From: an uncultured Isosphaeraceae bacterium
Lineage (GTDB): Bacteria; Planctomycetota; Planctomycetia; Isosphaerales; Isosphaeraceae
Direction of reading: 5' to 3'
Assembly (NCBI GenBank): GCA_945957605.1
Contig: CAMFLR010000001.1
Location: 1,224,633 to 1,288,632 of the forward strand
DNA length: 64,000 bases
Numbering within the stretch: the first letter of the stretch is position 1; each line of letters opens with the position of its first letter. Made by a program: the position numbers and the translations under genes. Below are positions 57,461-64,000 of the stretch, one piece after another. Under the pieces are notes generated by a model that searched no databases, was not told the origin of the DNA, and saw nothing but the letters and a program-made list of their open reading frames with translations.

Positions 57461-58393
57461 TCAATAATCGCTTGAAACAACCTCGCCCCCACTGCGGGTG
57501 GAGAGCGAAAGGTACGTCTTGTAATTCATCGTCGACTTGAGGAACGCCACATGGCCGTCGGCGAACAGGAAATTGACGCCCCGACCCGAATGCAGACTGT
57601 AGAACTGATTCGGCTCCGAACCGTTTGAGCCCGGGCCCACACCCTCGCCGGCATGGCCAAGAATCATGCCCGGTCCGGTCTCCAGGTCGGGCTTGCCGAT
57701 GTGGTCGCCGTCATCGTCGTACAGGAGAGCGTCGGTCACCGACCCCACCCAAGTCGCGGGACCGAGCAGATGCGAACGCTCGCCAATGCTAATCGTCTGA
57801 GATAGCCCGTCGGTAATGTCGCGGAACGCAACCCGGCTATTGCGGAAAAGCACCCCTTCACCGTCCGGTCCCGGCTCGCTTGTCCCGTGCATCCCCACGT
57901 AATTCGATTGGGCGACCCGGCAGATTTCCCGCTTAGGCGCTCCCGTGAGGATGTCCCGGTCGACAGCGGCCCAAGCCGCCGAATAGCGGTCAGACGGACA
58001 GAGAAAATTGTTCACCGCCACAAGCCGGGCGGTCGAGTTCGCCGGAACCTCGATGTTGAGTCCGAAATTCGCCGCCGAAAAAACCGTCGTCTGCTCGAAT
58101 TGAGGGAGAAGCATCGCGGCCCAACCCCAGCCCGGTCCGGTGTCGTTGCCCTGGCTGTCGAAATTCGACATGTAACCAGGCGGCAGCGAAAGATGCATCC
58201 CCTCGTAGTTGTGCAGCGCAAGACCAAGCTGCTTCAAATTGTTCACACACTGCGTTCGTCGCGCCGCCTCACGAGCCGGCTGAACGGCCGGCAGCAGCAG
58301 CGCGACGAGGATGCCAATAATGCTAATAACGACAAGAAGTTCAATCAGCGTAAACGCACGCCGCGTGGCTTTTAGGCTAGCTGAAAGTTGCAT
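57461..58393 (-). CDS. DUF1559 pilin-like protein
   Basis: 310 residues. Prepilin-type N-terminus [20 protein letters not shown], then PAVQPAREAARRTQCVNNLK. The last part carries the family signature (SLHSGRGVNFLFADGHVAFL). In the other three DUF1559 proteins here the corresponding motif reads H-x-G-G; here the second Gly is replaced by Arg (SGRGVN). It is the most divergent of the four. It lies in front of a lipoprotein gene and next to a divergent two-component system that may control it. Confidence 0.92.
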   Translation of the reverse strand: MQLSASLKATRRAFTLIELLVVISIIGILVALLLPAVQPAREAARRTQCVNNLKQLGLALHNYEGMHLSLPPGYMSNFDSQGNDTGPGWGWAAMLLPQFEQTTVFSAANFGLNIEVPANSTARLVAVNNFLCPSDRYSAAWAAVDRDILTGAPKREICRVAQSNYVGMHGTSEPGPDGEGVLFRNSRVAFRDITDGLSQTISIGERSHLLGPATWVGSVTDALLYDDDGDHIGKPDLETGPGMILGHAGEGVGPGSNGSEPNQFYSLHSGRGVNFLFADGHVAFLKSTMNYKTYLSLSTRSGGEVVSSDY

Positions 58394-58558
58394 CGAAACG
58401 TCTCCAATCGTGTTCAGGTGCCGGGCATTCTAGCCCCCGAACATGACGGGTCGATTGCGTGAAGATAAGAGAACTGTAATTTTCTGACGTCCCGACACGA
58501 TCGCACCTTAGAATGCATCCCTGGCGTTCGAGCGCGAAATCACGGTGGGCAGATACCG

Positions 58559-59230
58559 ATGCGTGTGCTGGTTGTCGAAGATAACGCGGACATGGGGGCC
58601 TATCTTGGACAAGGGCTCCGAGAACAGGGATTCGCCGTGGACGTCGTGACCGACGGTCGCCAAGGCTTCGACTATGCATCTACCGGCGTTTATGACCTTC
58701 TCATCCTGGACCGAATGCTTCCGGGCGAAGAGGGACTTCAGGTGCTCCGGCAGCTTCGAGCCAGGGGAATTCAAACCCCGTCCATCTTTCTCACGGCGAA
58801 GGGCACCGTGGACGACCGCGTGCTCGGTCTCGATGCGGGGGCCGATGATTACCTCGTTAAACCGTTTTCGTTCGCCGAACTTCTGGCTCGCATCCGCGTG
58901 GTGCTCCGTCGCGGGACCGAAGCGGCTCCGCCCGTCCTTCAGGTCGCCGACCTAGTTCTCGACCCCGCAAGCCGCATCGTCGAGCGAGGCGGCCAGCGAC
59001 TCGAGCTCTCAGCGAAGCAATTCGCGCTGCTTCACTACCTCATGCGGCAAGCGGGCCAGGTCGTCGATCGAACCATGATTCAAGAGCACGTCTGGAACTA
59101 CGAGTTCGACGGGCTCACCAACGTGGTCGATGTTCATATCAACCGGCTCAGAAACAAGGTCGATAAGGGATTTGACCGGCCCCTCATCCACACGCTTCGG
59201 GGAGTCGGCTATGTTCTTCGGGAAGAGTAA
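58559..59230 (+). CDS. OmpR/PhoB-family response regulator
   Basis: 223 residues. Receiver domain (1-115) with acidic pocket Glu7/Asp8, phosphate-accepting Asp51 (LLILDRMLP) and Lys in DDYLVKPFSF. C-terminal winged-helix DNA-binding domain (about 125-222, ELSAKQFALLHYLMRQAGQV and NVVDVHINRLRNKVD). Phosphorylation by the kinase encoded next should activate DNA binding. Its stop lies 20 bases inside the kinase gene. It starts 166 bases from the divergent DUF1559 gene, so it may regulate that gene or itself from the shared region. Confidence 0.95.
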   Translation: MRVLVVEDNADMGAYLGQGLREQGFAVDVVTDGRQGFDYASTGVYDLLILDRMLPGEEGLQVLRQLRARGIQTPSIFLTAKGTVDDRVLGLDAGADDYLVKPFSFAELLARIRVVLRRGTEAAPPVLQVADLVLDPASRIVERGGQRLELSAKQFALLHYLMRQAGQVVDRTMIQEHVWNYEFDGLTNVVDVHINRLRNKVDKGFDRPLIHTLRGVGYVLREE

Positions 59231-60647
59231 GCCGCTCGGGCTTCGGACCAAGCTCATGCTTTGGACGAGCCTCATGCTAGCGGCGTCGGTCGCGGGCGAA
59301 TTCCTTTGGGTCCACGTCGGCCTTCGCTCAGTGCTCGAAGCGCGGAATGACGCCTTCCTTGAACGCAAGGCGGACGAGCTGGCCATTGAAGCGCGCGACG
59401 AGGCTGCGGAAGGGGCAGACGCACTCGTTGCCGAAATTCGTCGAGAAATCGAAGCCTACGAATCGCAAGGCCTGGTGGTCGTGGTCCGGGAGCGAGACCG
59501 CGTATTTGTGGCTCCCGACACAACCCGCGCCCGAGACTTGGCCACGCGCCTTGAAAACATGCCGTCGACCGGAACGCCCGTCACACTCACGCTCCGCGAC
59601 TCAGGCAGTTATCGCGTGCTCCGCACAAAGCTTGATACCGCCGGCGGTGCCATGGTTGACCTCGGGCTCTCACTTGCCGAGACCAAAAAAACGCTCGCTC
59701 AGTTTGATGGTCGCGTCGCAGTCGGGGGCCTTCTTTTTCTCGGGCTCTCCGTCGTTGTCGGAGTTTTCCTCTCTCGGCAAGCACTAAGGCCCGTGGCCCA
59801 GAGCATCCAGACCGCCAAACGGCTTGAGCCCTCGAATCTCTCCGAGCGTCTCCCGAGAACCGGGGCCGGCGATGAACTCGATGAGCTCGCCGGCACGATC
59901 AACGAGCTTTTAGACCGTCTCGCAGCCTACCACACTCAGATCATCCGCTTCACGGCCGACGCATCGCACGAGCTAAGGAGCCCGCTCGCGGCGATACGGG
60001 CTGCGGTAGAAGTAGTCCTCAGTCAGCCTCGAGAACGAGATGAATACCGCGACGTCATCGCGTCGCTCGGCGAACAATGCGAGCGGCTTACCACCCTGGT
60101 GAATGGCTTGCTCCTCCTGGCTCGGGCCGACGCCGGAGAGTTGCCGTTACGCCTTGAGCAACACGACTTGGCCGCCCTTGCAATCGATGTTGCCGAGATG
60201 TACGAGCCGCTTGCCGAAGAGCGCGGTGTGCGGTTTCACTCCGAATGTAGTTCGCCAACCCTAGTCCTGGGCGACCCTGCGCGGCTCCGGCAACTCGTGA
60301 TAAATCTCCTCGACAACGCCATCAAGTTCACCGAACCAGGCGGCTCGGTAACGCTTCGAATCGAACAGGCGGACCGGCAGGCTCGGATTATCGTCGAAGA
60401 CACCGGCGTCGGTATCGCACCCAACCACTTGCCCCACGTATTCGAGCGGTTCTATCAGGCCGACCCTGCCCGAAGCATCGTCGGCTCGGGACTAGGCCTG
60501 AGCATATGCCGCTGGATAATCAAGGCGCACGGCGGTTCAATTGAGGCGACGAGCAGGGTCGGTATTGGCTCAGCCTTCGTGGTTACTTTGCGTGAGAGAG
60601 ACGAACCACGGCAAGTATCAACACAATCCGCGAAAAAGAAAACATAA
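59211..60647 (+). CDS. HAMP-type sensor histidine kinase
   Basis: 478 residues from the ATG at 59211, which has GGGGAG upstream and overlaps the response regulator by 20 bases. Membrane helix 1 at 13-36, a periplasmic loop of about 130 residues (37-168), helix 2 at 169-187 and HAMP at 188-240. HisKA has the phospho-accepting His253 (ADASHELRSPLAAIR). The ATP-binding domain shows the N box (LLDNAIKFTEPGG), G1 (DTGVGIAPNHLPHVFERF) and G2 (GSGLGLSICRWI). It resembles the CusS/QseC heavy-metal-type kinases in layout, but the signal cannot be inferred. Forms a pair with the upstream regulator. Confidence 0.95.
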   Translation: MFFGKSKPLGLRTKLMLWTSLMLAASVAGEFLWVHVGLRSVLEARNDAFLERKADELAIEARDEAAEGADALVAEIRREIEAYESQGLVVVVRERDRVFVAPDTTRARDLATRLENMPSTGTPVTLTLRDSGSYRVLRTKLDTAGGAMVDLGLSLAETKKTLAQFDGRVAVGGLLFLGLSVVVGVFLSRQALRPVAQSIQTAKRLEPSNLSERLPRTGAGDELDELAGTINELLDRLAAYHTQIIRFTADASHELRSPLAAIRAAVEVVLSQPRERDEYRDVIASLGEQCERLTTLVNGLLLLARADAGELPLRLEQHDLAALAIDVAEMYEPLAEERGVRFHSECSSPTLVLGDPARLRQLVINLLDNAIKFTEPGGSVTLRIEQADRQARIIVEDTGVGIAPNHLPHVFERFYQADPARSIVGSGLGLSICRWIIKAHGGSIEATSRVGIGSAFVVTLRERDEPRQVSTQSAKKKT

Positions 60648-60703
60648 GAACGATCGCCAGGAGGGTTCGAAAGGATCATAGGCGATTGTCAGTGGGCGAA
60701 CCA

Positions 60704-61138
60704 ATGGCCGATGAATTCGAGGGCTACATCCTCAACGATATCACTTACTGCATTGATGCCCAGACCAACGATTTCTTCCCAGTCCGCGTCGTCAAGATCG
60801 GACGCAAATTCCTGGACGTAGAACCTCTCGATGAAGAATTGGCAGGCTCCATCGCACCCGAGTTCAAATCGGCAAGTAAGAACCGGCGATTTCTCCGACC
60901 TAAGCTCCCGAGCCACTCGCGATTCGGCGGGTGTGACGAACGAACCGTGAACTCCGAGCGGCTATCTGGCCAAGAGTTGCGAGTCCTTCCGTATCACTAT
61001 TGGACACACACGGGGAATGAAATCATCGAACGCCACAAGGGTGACCCTGCCCGATGGCCCATGCCAACCGGTGTCGTCTACGAACGCTGGTTCAAGAGAG
61101 TTTTGCAGAACCGAGAAAACGAACAACCTGAACTCTAG
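60704..61138 (+). CDS. Hypothetical cytoplasmic protein
   Basis: 144 residues from the ATG at 60704; a TTG at 60686 would add six residues. There is no signal peptide or membrane helix. The sequence (GYILNDITYCIDAQTNDFFP, later HTGNEIIERHKGDPARWPMP) is well ordered, with an acidic N-terminus and basic end. No family I recognise. It follows the two-component pair by 57 bases and may be in the same transcript, but its content gives no clue to a link. Confidence 0.6.
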   Translation: MADEFEGYILNDITYCIDAQTNDFFPVRVVKIGRKFLDVEPLDEELAGSIAPEFKSASKNRRFLRPKLPSHSRFGGCDERTVNSERLSGQELRVLPYHYWTHTGNEIIERHKGDPARWPMPTGVVYERWFKRVLQNRENEQPEL

Positions 61139-61185
61139 CCTCCAACTACCGCCAACCACGTTCCTGGCATGCTGCATGCCGATGT

Positions 61186-61551
61186 TCAACAATCTCGCGC
61201 CCTGAGCTGAATCCATATTTGAAGGCGTTGTTGCCTCATTCGATCCTTTCGTTCCATAACTTCCGCGAGCCGCGCTGGATCAGCGGATTCCCCGAATCGC
61301 TCAAATGCCTTTTCCAACCGGGACATCCGATCAAGGAACAGATATTCGATTTCATATGCTAGTTCGTACACGTTTTCGCCTGCAATATATTGTTCGTACA
61401 GCTTGAGAACACGAGCGAAAAGGTCGAGGTATTCCTCGAGATATTCAATGAGCTGCTCTTCGCTCGCAGCGAGAAGGTAATGTCGAAACTCGGCTTCAGA
61501 AAGTCCCGCTAGGGTGGGCAGCTTTCCATACACTTCGTGATTACACCACAT
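61186..61551 (-). CDS. Hypothetical helical protein
   Basis: 121 residues. Entirely helical and acidic (AEFRHYLLAASEEQLIEYLE, FARVLKLYEQYIAGENVYEL), ending in a basic helix (ERKDRMRQQRLQIWIQLR). The first half may form a coiled coil. No signal peptide, no family I recognise. It is convergent with 60704-61138 and its start lies 230 bases from the next rightward frame, with which it could share a promoter region. Confidence 0.55.
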   Translation of the reverse strand: MWCNHEVYGKLPTLAGLSEAEFRHYLLAASEEQLIEYLEEYLDLFARVLKLYEQYIAGENVYELAYEIEYLFLDRMSRLEKAFERFGESADPARLAEVMERKDRMRQQRLQIWIQLRARDC

Positions 61552-61780
61552 GTTTATCTCTTATTCGGATTCCAACCGGAACAAGGTTCCGTATCAGTTG
61601 GCTCGAGGATCTGGCCCAGTTCTGGAACTCCCGATGTCCAGAGGTTACAATTCGTGGCCATTCAAAACGACGCCACACAAGTCATCGGTCGTCGCTCGGT
61701 AGCAGCCGAAGCATGTTGCGCAGAATCGTTTCTGCCCCGGCAATTGTCAAGCGGTGAGACCATCGAGCGAAGAGGCTGCC

Positions 61781-62056
61781 GTGAGTATTGTCGCCGATAT
61801 CGTGTTACTCTGTGATTTGTCCGAGCCTTTCACGGAGGATTTCGAGCAACTCGAACATCCCCAAGCCATTGAAAGTCTCAACGCCTGGCTCGAAGAACAC
61901 GAGTGGGCGCCCCTGATTTCATTCAGTAATGACATAGGCAGCGAAACCGCGTTCTCTATCCGTAGAAGAACGTGCGCGAAAGTTGGAGTCGAATCTCCAG
62001 TCGCTCTCGATCTCCCTGGGCATCGGTGGCGATTCATGCACCTGCATTGTCGTTAA
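61781..62056 (+). pseudogene. Small protein fragment, likely truncated gene
   Basis: The GTG at 61781 begins VSIVADIVLLCDLSEPFTED followed by LNAWLEEHEWAPLISF, an ordered N-terminus that recalls short bacterial proteins of unknown function with the same opening. From about residue 55 the sequence turns basic and irregular (IRRRTCAKVGVES) and ends at 62056, overlapping the next frame. It looks as if the 3' part has been replaced. It may still be a short real gene. Confidence 0.4.
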
Positions 62057-62477
62057 AAGAAAACAACCCGACGGTAAATTCTTTCCCGAGACCATCGAGA
62101 TCTCGGGGACCGCGTTGAGCATCAGCATGAATTCTAGCCGCGACAACCGAACGGGCTTCTACCAAGTCACGCCAAAGAGTTACTACGTCGGTCTCATGGA
62201 AGCTCAGGCGATCAAGCTCATCGATTATCTTGCATCCGAAGGCTTCTTGAAGCAGGCCAAAGAGCCTGACAAACAGAAAATCCCGCACCGCCGCCCCGAG
62301 TGGAGGAATTGGATCCGACTCCAAGTCTCGCTCGAGAACGGGTTCTTGCTGCACGAGAGCCTAGGATGGGGACCAGCGAAGCGTAGGCGGTTCGAAGGGC
62401 TGCGCGGAGCGCTGGATGGAGACGCCGCTATGGCCATAGATGAAATCCTCTGCAGACTGCCCAAAGACGAAACGTAG
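61983..62477 (+). CDS. Hypothetical protein, possibly N-terminally truncated
   Basis: 164 residues from a TTG at 61983; the frame is open further upstream without an ATG/GTG/TTG start, inside the previous fragment. The body is ordered (ISLGIGGDSCTCIVVKRKQP, YYVGLMEAQAIKLIDYLASE, EILCRLPKDET). No family I recognise. The lack of a proper start suggests that the gene lost its 5' end by the same event that truncated 61781-62056. Confidence 0.5.
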   Translation: MESNLQSLSISLGIGGDSCTCIVVKRKQPDGKFFPETIEISGTALSISMNSSRDNRTGFYQVTPKSYYVGLMEAQAIKLIDYLASEGFLKQAKEPDKQKIPHRRPEWRNWIRLQVSLENGFLLHESLGWGPAKRRRFEGLRGALDGDAAMAIDEILCRLPKDET

Positions 62478-62561
62478 GCACACGCAACTCGATTTAGCGG
62501 TGACCCGAATAAGGTTTCGGGGCGGTTCAAGAAGTCCAGCAAACTTTGGAGTGACAGGCAG

Positions 62562-63203
62562 ATGGCATTATCGGCACGAGCAGAGAAACTTGTTGCTGAG
62601 CTCACTCACGCGAACGTGAAGCTTGGCGATCTGAAAAAACACGGCAGCGAGATCAAGAAAGACCACGATCTTGCAACTGAGCTTTGGTCAACAGGCAACT
62701 ACTATCCGCGTCTTCTCGCGATCCTCATCTTCGATAACAAGCTCCTCTCAGAAGAACTTACCAATCAGCTCGCATCAGACATCCTTCAGCACAGCGCGGA
62801 TGAGCGCAACCAATTGACCGACTGGCTGTTGGCAAATCAGCTCTCCAAGAACAAGAAACTCGCCTCCCTTATGACAACCTGGGAAAAGAATCCTTCCCCC
62901 ATCCTGCGGCGCTTGTTCTGGTATCACCAGGCTCGCTTGCGCTGGGTCGGGCAAACTCCACCCGGCAATAGCGCAGCCCTGCTCGATTCCCTGGAAAAAG
63001 GCATGGCGAACGCCGAGCCCGAAGTACAATGGGCGATGAACTTCTGCGCCTGCCAGATCGGCGTCCACGAGCCTACGTTTCGATCCAGGTGCATCAAACT
63101 TGGCGAAAAATTGGGACTCTACAAAGGCGACCATGTTGCCAAGAACTGTACGCCATCATATCTTCCTGAGTTCATTCGCATCGAAGTCGCCAAACGTGCA
63201 TAA
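62562..63203 (+). CDS. DNA alkylation repair (AlkD-like) protein
   Basis: 213 residues. Belongs to the DNA alkylation repair family by the patterns LGDLKKHGSEIKKDHDLATE, NYYPRLLAILIFDN and the C-terminal block VQWAMNFCACQIGVHEPTFR followed by GEKLGLYKG and TPSYLPEFIRIEVAKRA. These are HEAT-repeat DNA glycosylases or related proteins that handle alkylated bases. The AlkD catalytic Asp cannot be placed with confidence, so activity is likely but not certain. Single gene; the start ATG at 62562 fits the family. Confidence 0.85.
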   Translation: MALSARAEKLVAELTHANVKLGDLKKHGSEIKKDHDLATELWSTGNYYPRLLAILIFDNKLLSEELTNQLASDILQHSADERNQLTDWLLANQLSKNKKLASLMTTWEKNPSPILRRLFWYHQARLRWVGQTPPGNSAALLDSLEKGMANAEPEVQWAMNFCACQIGVHEPTFRSRCIKLGEKLGLYKGDHVAKNCTPSYLPEFIRIEVAKRA

Positions 63204-63299
63204 CACCCAGTCCGACGCAACTTCCATCGACCTACCAAACGAGTATCAGTATCCCGAAATCGAACGCAACAACCGCCACACTGCAAGATCAGCGGTCCG

Positions 63300-63842
63300 C
63301 TATACCGCCGCAGCGCGCCCCTGCCTCTCGAACCGCTGAGCAATAATCGCTCCCACCAATCCGAGCAGAACCGCAACCAAGCAGTGCCCAATCGTCTTGA
63401 ACGCGCTGAAATTCGCGGCGCCTGGGAACATCACCTTCCAAGCCTGCGACGCGTCGCTGCGAATTCCCGCCTCGTCATAGCTCATCACCCCTGTCGCGGG
63501 ATCGACAATCTGAAAAACCAACTTACTGCGCAGCCCTTCGGCGGACCGGACTCTCGCATGGGCGTAGCTCAAGAAACGGGCCGTCGGCAGCTTTGAACTC
63601 ATGTCGTCAGACGCACAAATCGAAACGCCAAGATAAAAGCCACCAAATAGCAGAAATCCCAGCCACCCCGCGCGCGATTGGCCGCGTCCGTAAACCACGC
63701 CCATCACAGCCGTACTCATCAGCAAAAACGTCCCTATCAGCACCCCCGCCGCCCAATGGTCGTCGGTACTCCGAATCGCAGTGATGGCAATCGCCAGACC
63801 GACGACGAATTTCATCAACGACAGAATCGAATACCCTTTCAT
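63300..63842 (-). CDS. Planctomycete membrane protein, four predicted helices
   Basis: 180 residues from the ATG at 63842, which has AAAGGAG upstream; the longer frame to 63938 lacks a ribosome site. Helices are at about 8-25, 30-48 and 60-78 and at the C-terminus (about 150-170, CLVAVLLGLVGAIIA). A soluble loop of 70 residues (80-150) contains 'SAEGLRSKLVFQIVDPATG'. The N-terminal Leu/Met helix is typical of short planctomycete membrane proteins. Function unknown; single gene. Confidence 0.72.
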   Translation of the reverse strand: MKGYSILSLMKFVVGLAIAITAIRSTDDHWAAGVLIGTFLLMSTAVMGVVYGRGQSRAGWLGFLLFGGFYLGVSICASDDMSSKLPTARFLSYAHARVRSAEGLRSKLVFQIVDPATGVMSYDEAGIRSDASQAWKVMFPGAANFSAFKTIGHCLVAVLLGLVGAIIAQRFERQGRAAAV

Positions 63843-64000
63843 GGGAAACTCCTTTGCCGTCGATGATATCGCCACACTCGTCTCGAGCAAGAGGCCGCAG
63901 CCCGCGATTAGGCGCCGGGCGCCTCTGGTTGCACTCAACCAGTGTGTTAGCAGCCCGTTGAAATATCCCCCTTTCCGCGAAATGACGTTATTCTCTGATG

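Overview
The window looks like a chromosomal segment of a planctomycete, most likely of the Isosphaeraceae/Gemmataceae kind. The evidence is four DUF1559 pilin-like proteins (N-terminal [10 protein letters not shown]), a DUF1549/DUF1553 cytochrome paired with a DUF1501 Tat protein, ECF sigma factors coupled to a FecR-LamG protein and to a kinase-type leader domain, a Ser/Thr kinase with TPRs, a dockerin-type C-terminus, a PEP-CTERM tail and a giant surface protein with the LEPLEDR motif. No tRNA, rRNA, CRISPR array or intact mobile element was recognised.

Layout. 0-7.3 kb: end of a WD40 protein, a large Ser/Thr kinase-TPR receptor, then a leftward operon of ECF sigma factor, stand-alone kinase-leader-like protein, small lipoprotein, DUF1559 protein and TlpA-type thioredoxin. 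7.7-18.7 kb: a tightly packed rightward operon of WGR-DUF4132 protein, MoxR AAA+ ATPase, DUF5682 protein, VWA protein, SWIM-like protein and a SWIM-fused ATP-dependent DNA ligase. The first five match, in order, the uncharacterised yehI-yehL-yehM-yehP-yehQ set of E. coli; the ligase is the additional partner. This is the most interesting system in the window. 19-24.2 kb: a CxxCH lipoprotein, an aldo/keto reductase-mmsA-aldo/keto reductase operon and a Mug-type uracil-DNA glycosylase. 25.1-33.9 kb: ECF sigma, FecR-LamG, DUF1559, lipoprotein, PSD1 cytochrome and DUF1501 protein, all rightward.

33.9-36.6 kb is a gene graveyard: a frameshifted PEP-CTERM protein, a dockerin C-terminal fragment, and 3' fragments of an AhpD-like gene and of selA facing away from a common breakpoint. 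36.7-44.9 kb: a secreted Cys protein, DUF1559, two paralogous lipoproteins, and a heavy-metal RND efflux adaptor and pump with unusual added domains. 45.3-55.5 kb: one 10.2-kb gene for a ~3,400-residue surface protein with three 714-bp internal repeats, CARDB, PPC, RHS/YD, MBG and DUF4214-like regions. 55.5-57 kb holds a decayed group II intron reverse transcriptase remnant. 57-64 kb: a DUF1559-PepSY-like lipoprotein pair, an OmpR/histidine kinase two-component system, several short genes of unknown function, an AlkD-like DNA alkylation repair protein and a four-helix membrane protein.

How the parts fit. The sigma/anti-sigma-like, kinase and two-component genes suggest dense signalling to envelope functions. 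The 7.7-18.7 kb operon joins a chaperone-like ATPase (MoxR plus VWA) with nucleic-acid-linked domains (WGR, SWIM, ligase), pointing to a DNA-damage or conflict response rather than molybdate metabolism, the name sometimes given to DUF4132 proteins. All functional statements are read from motifs; no database search was run.
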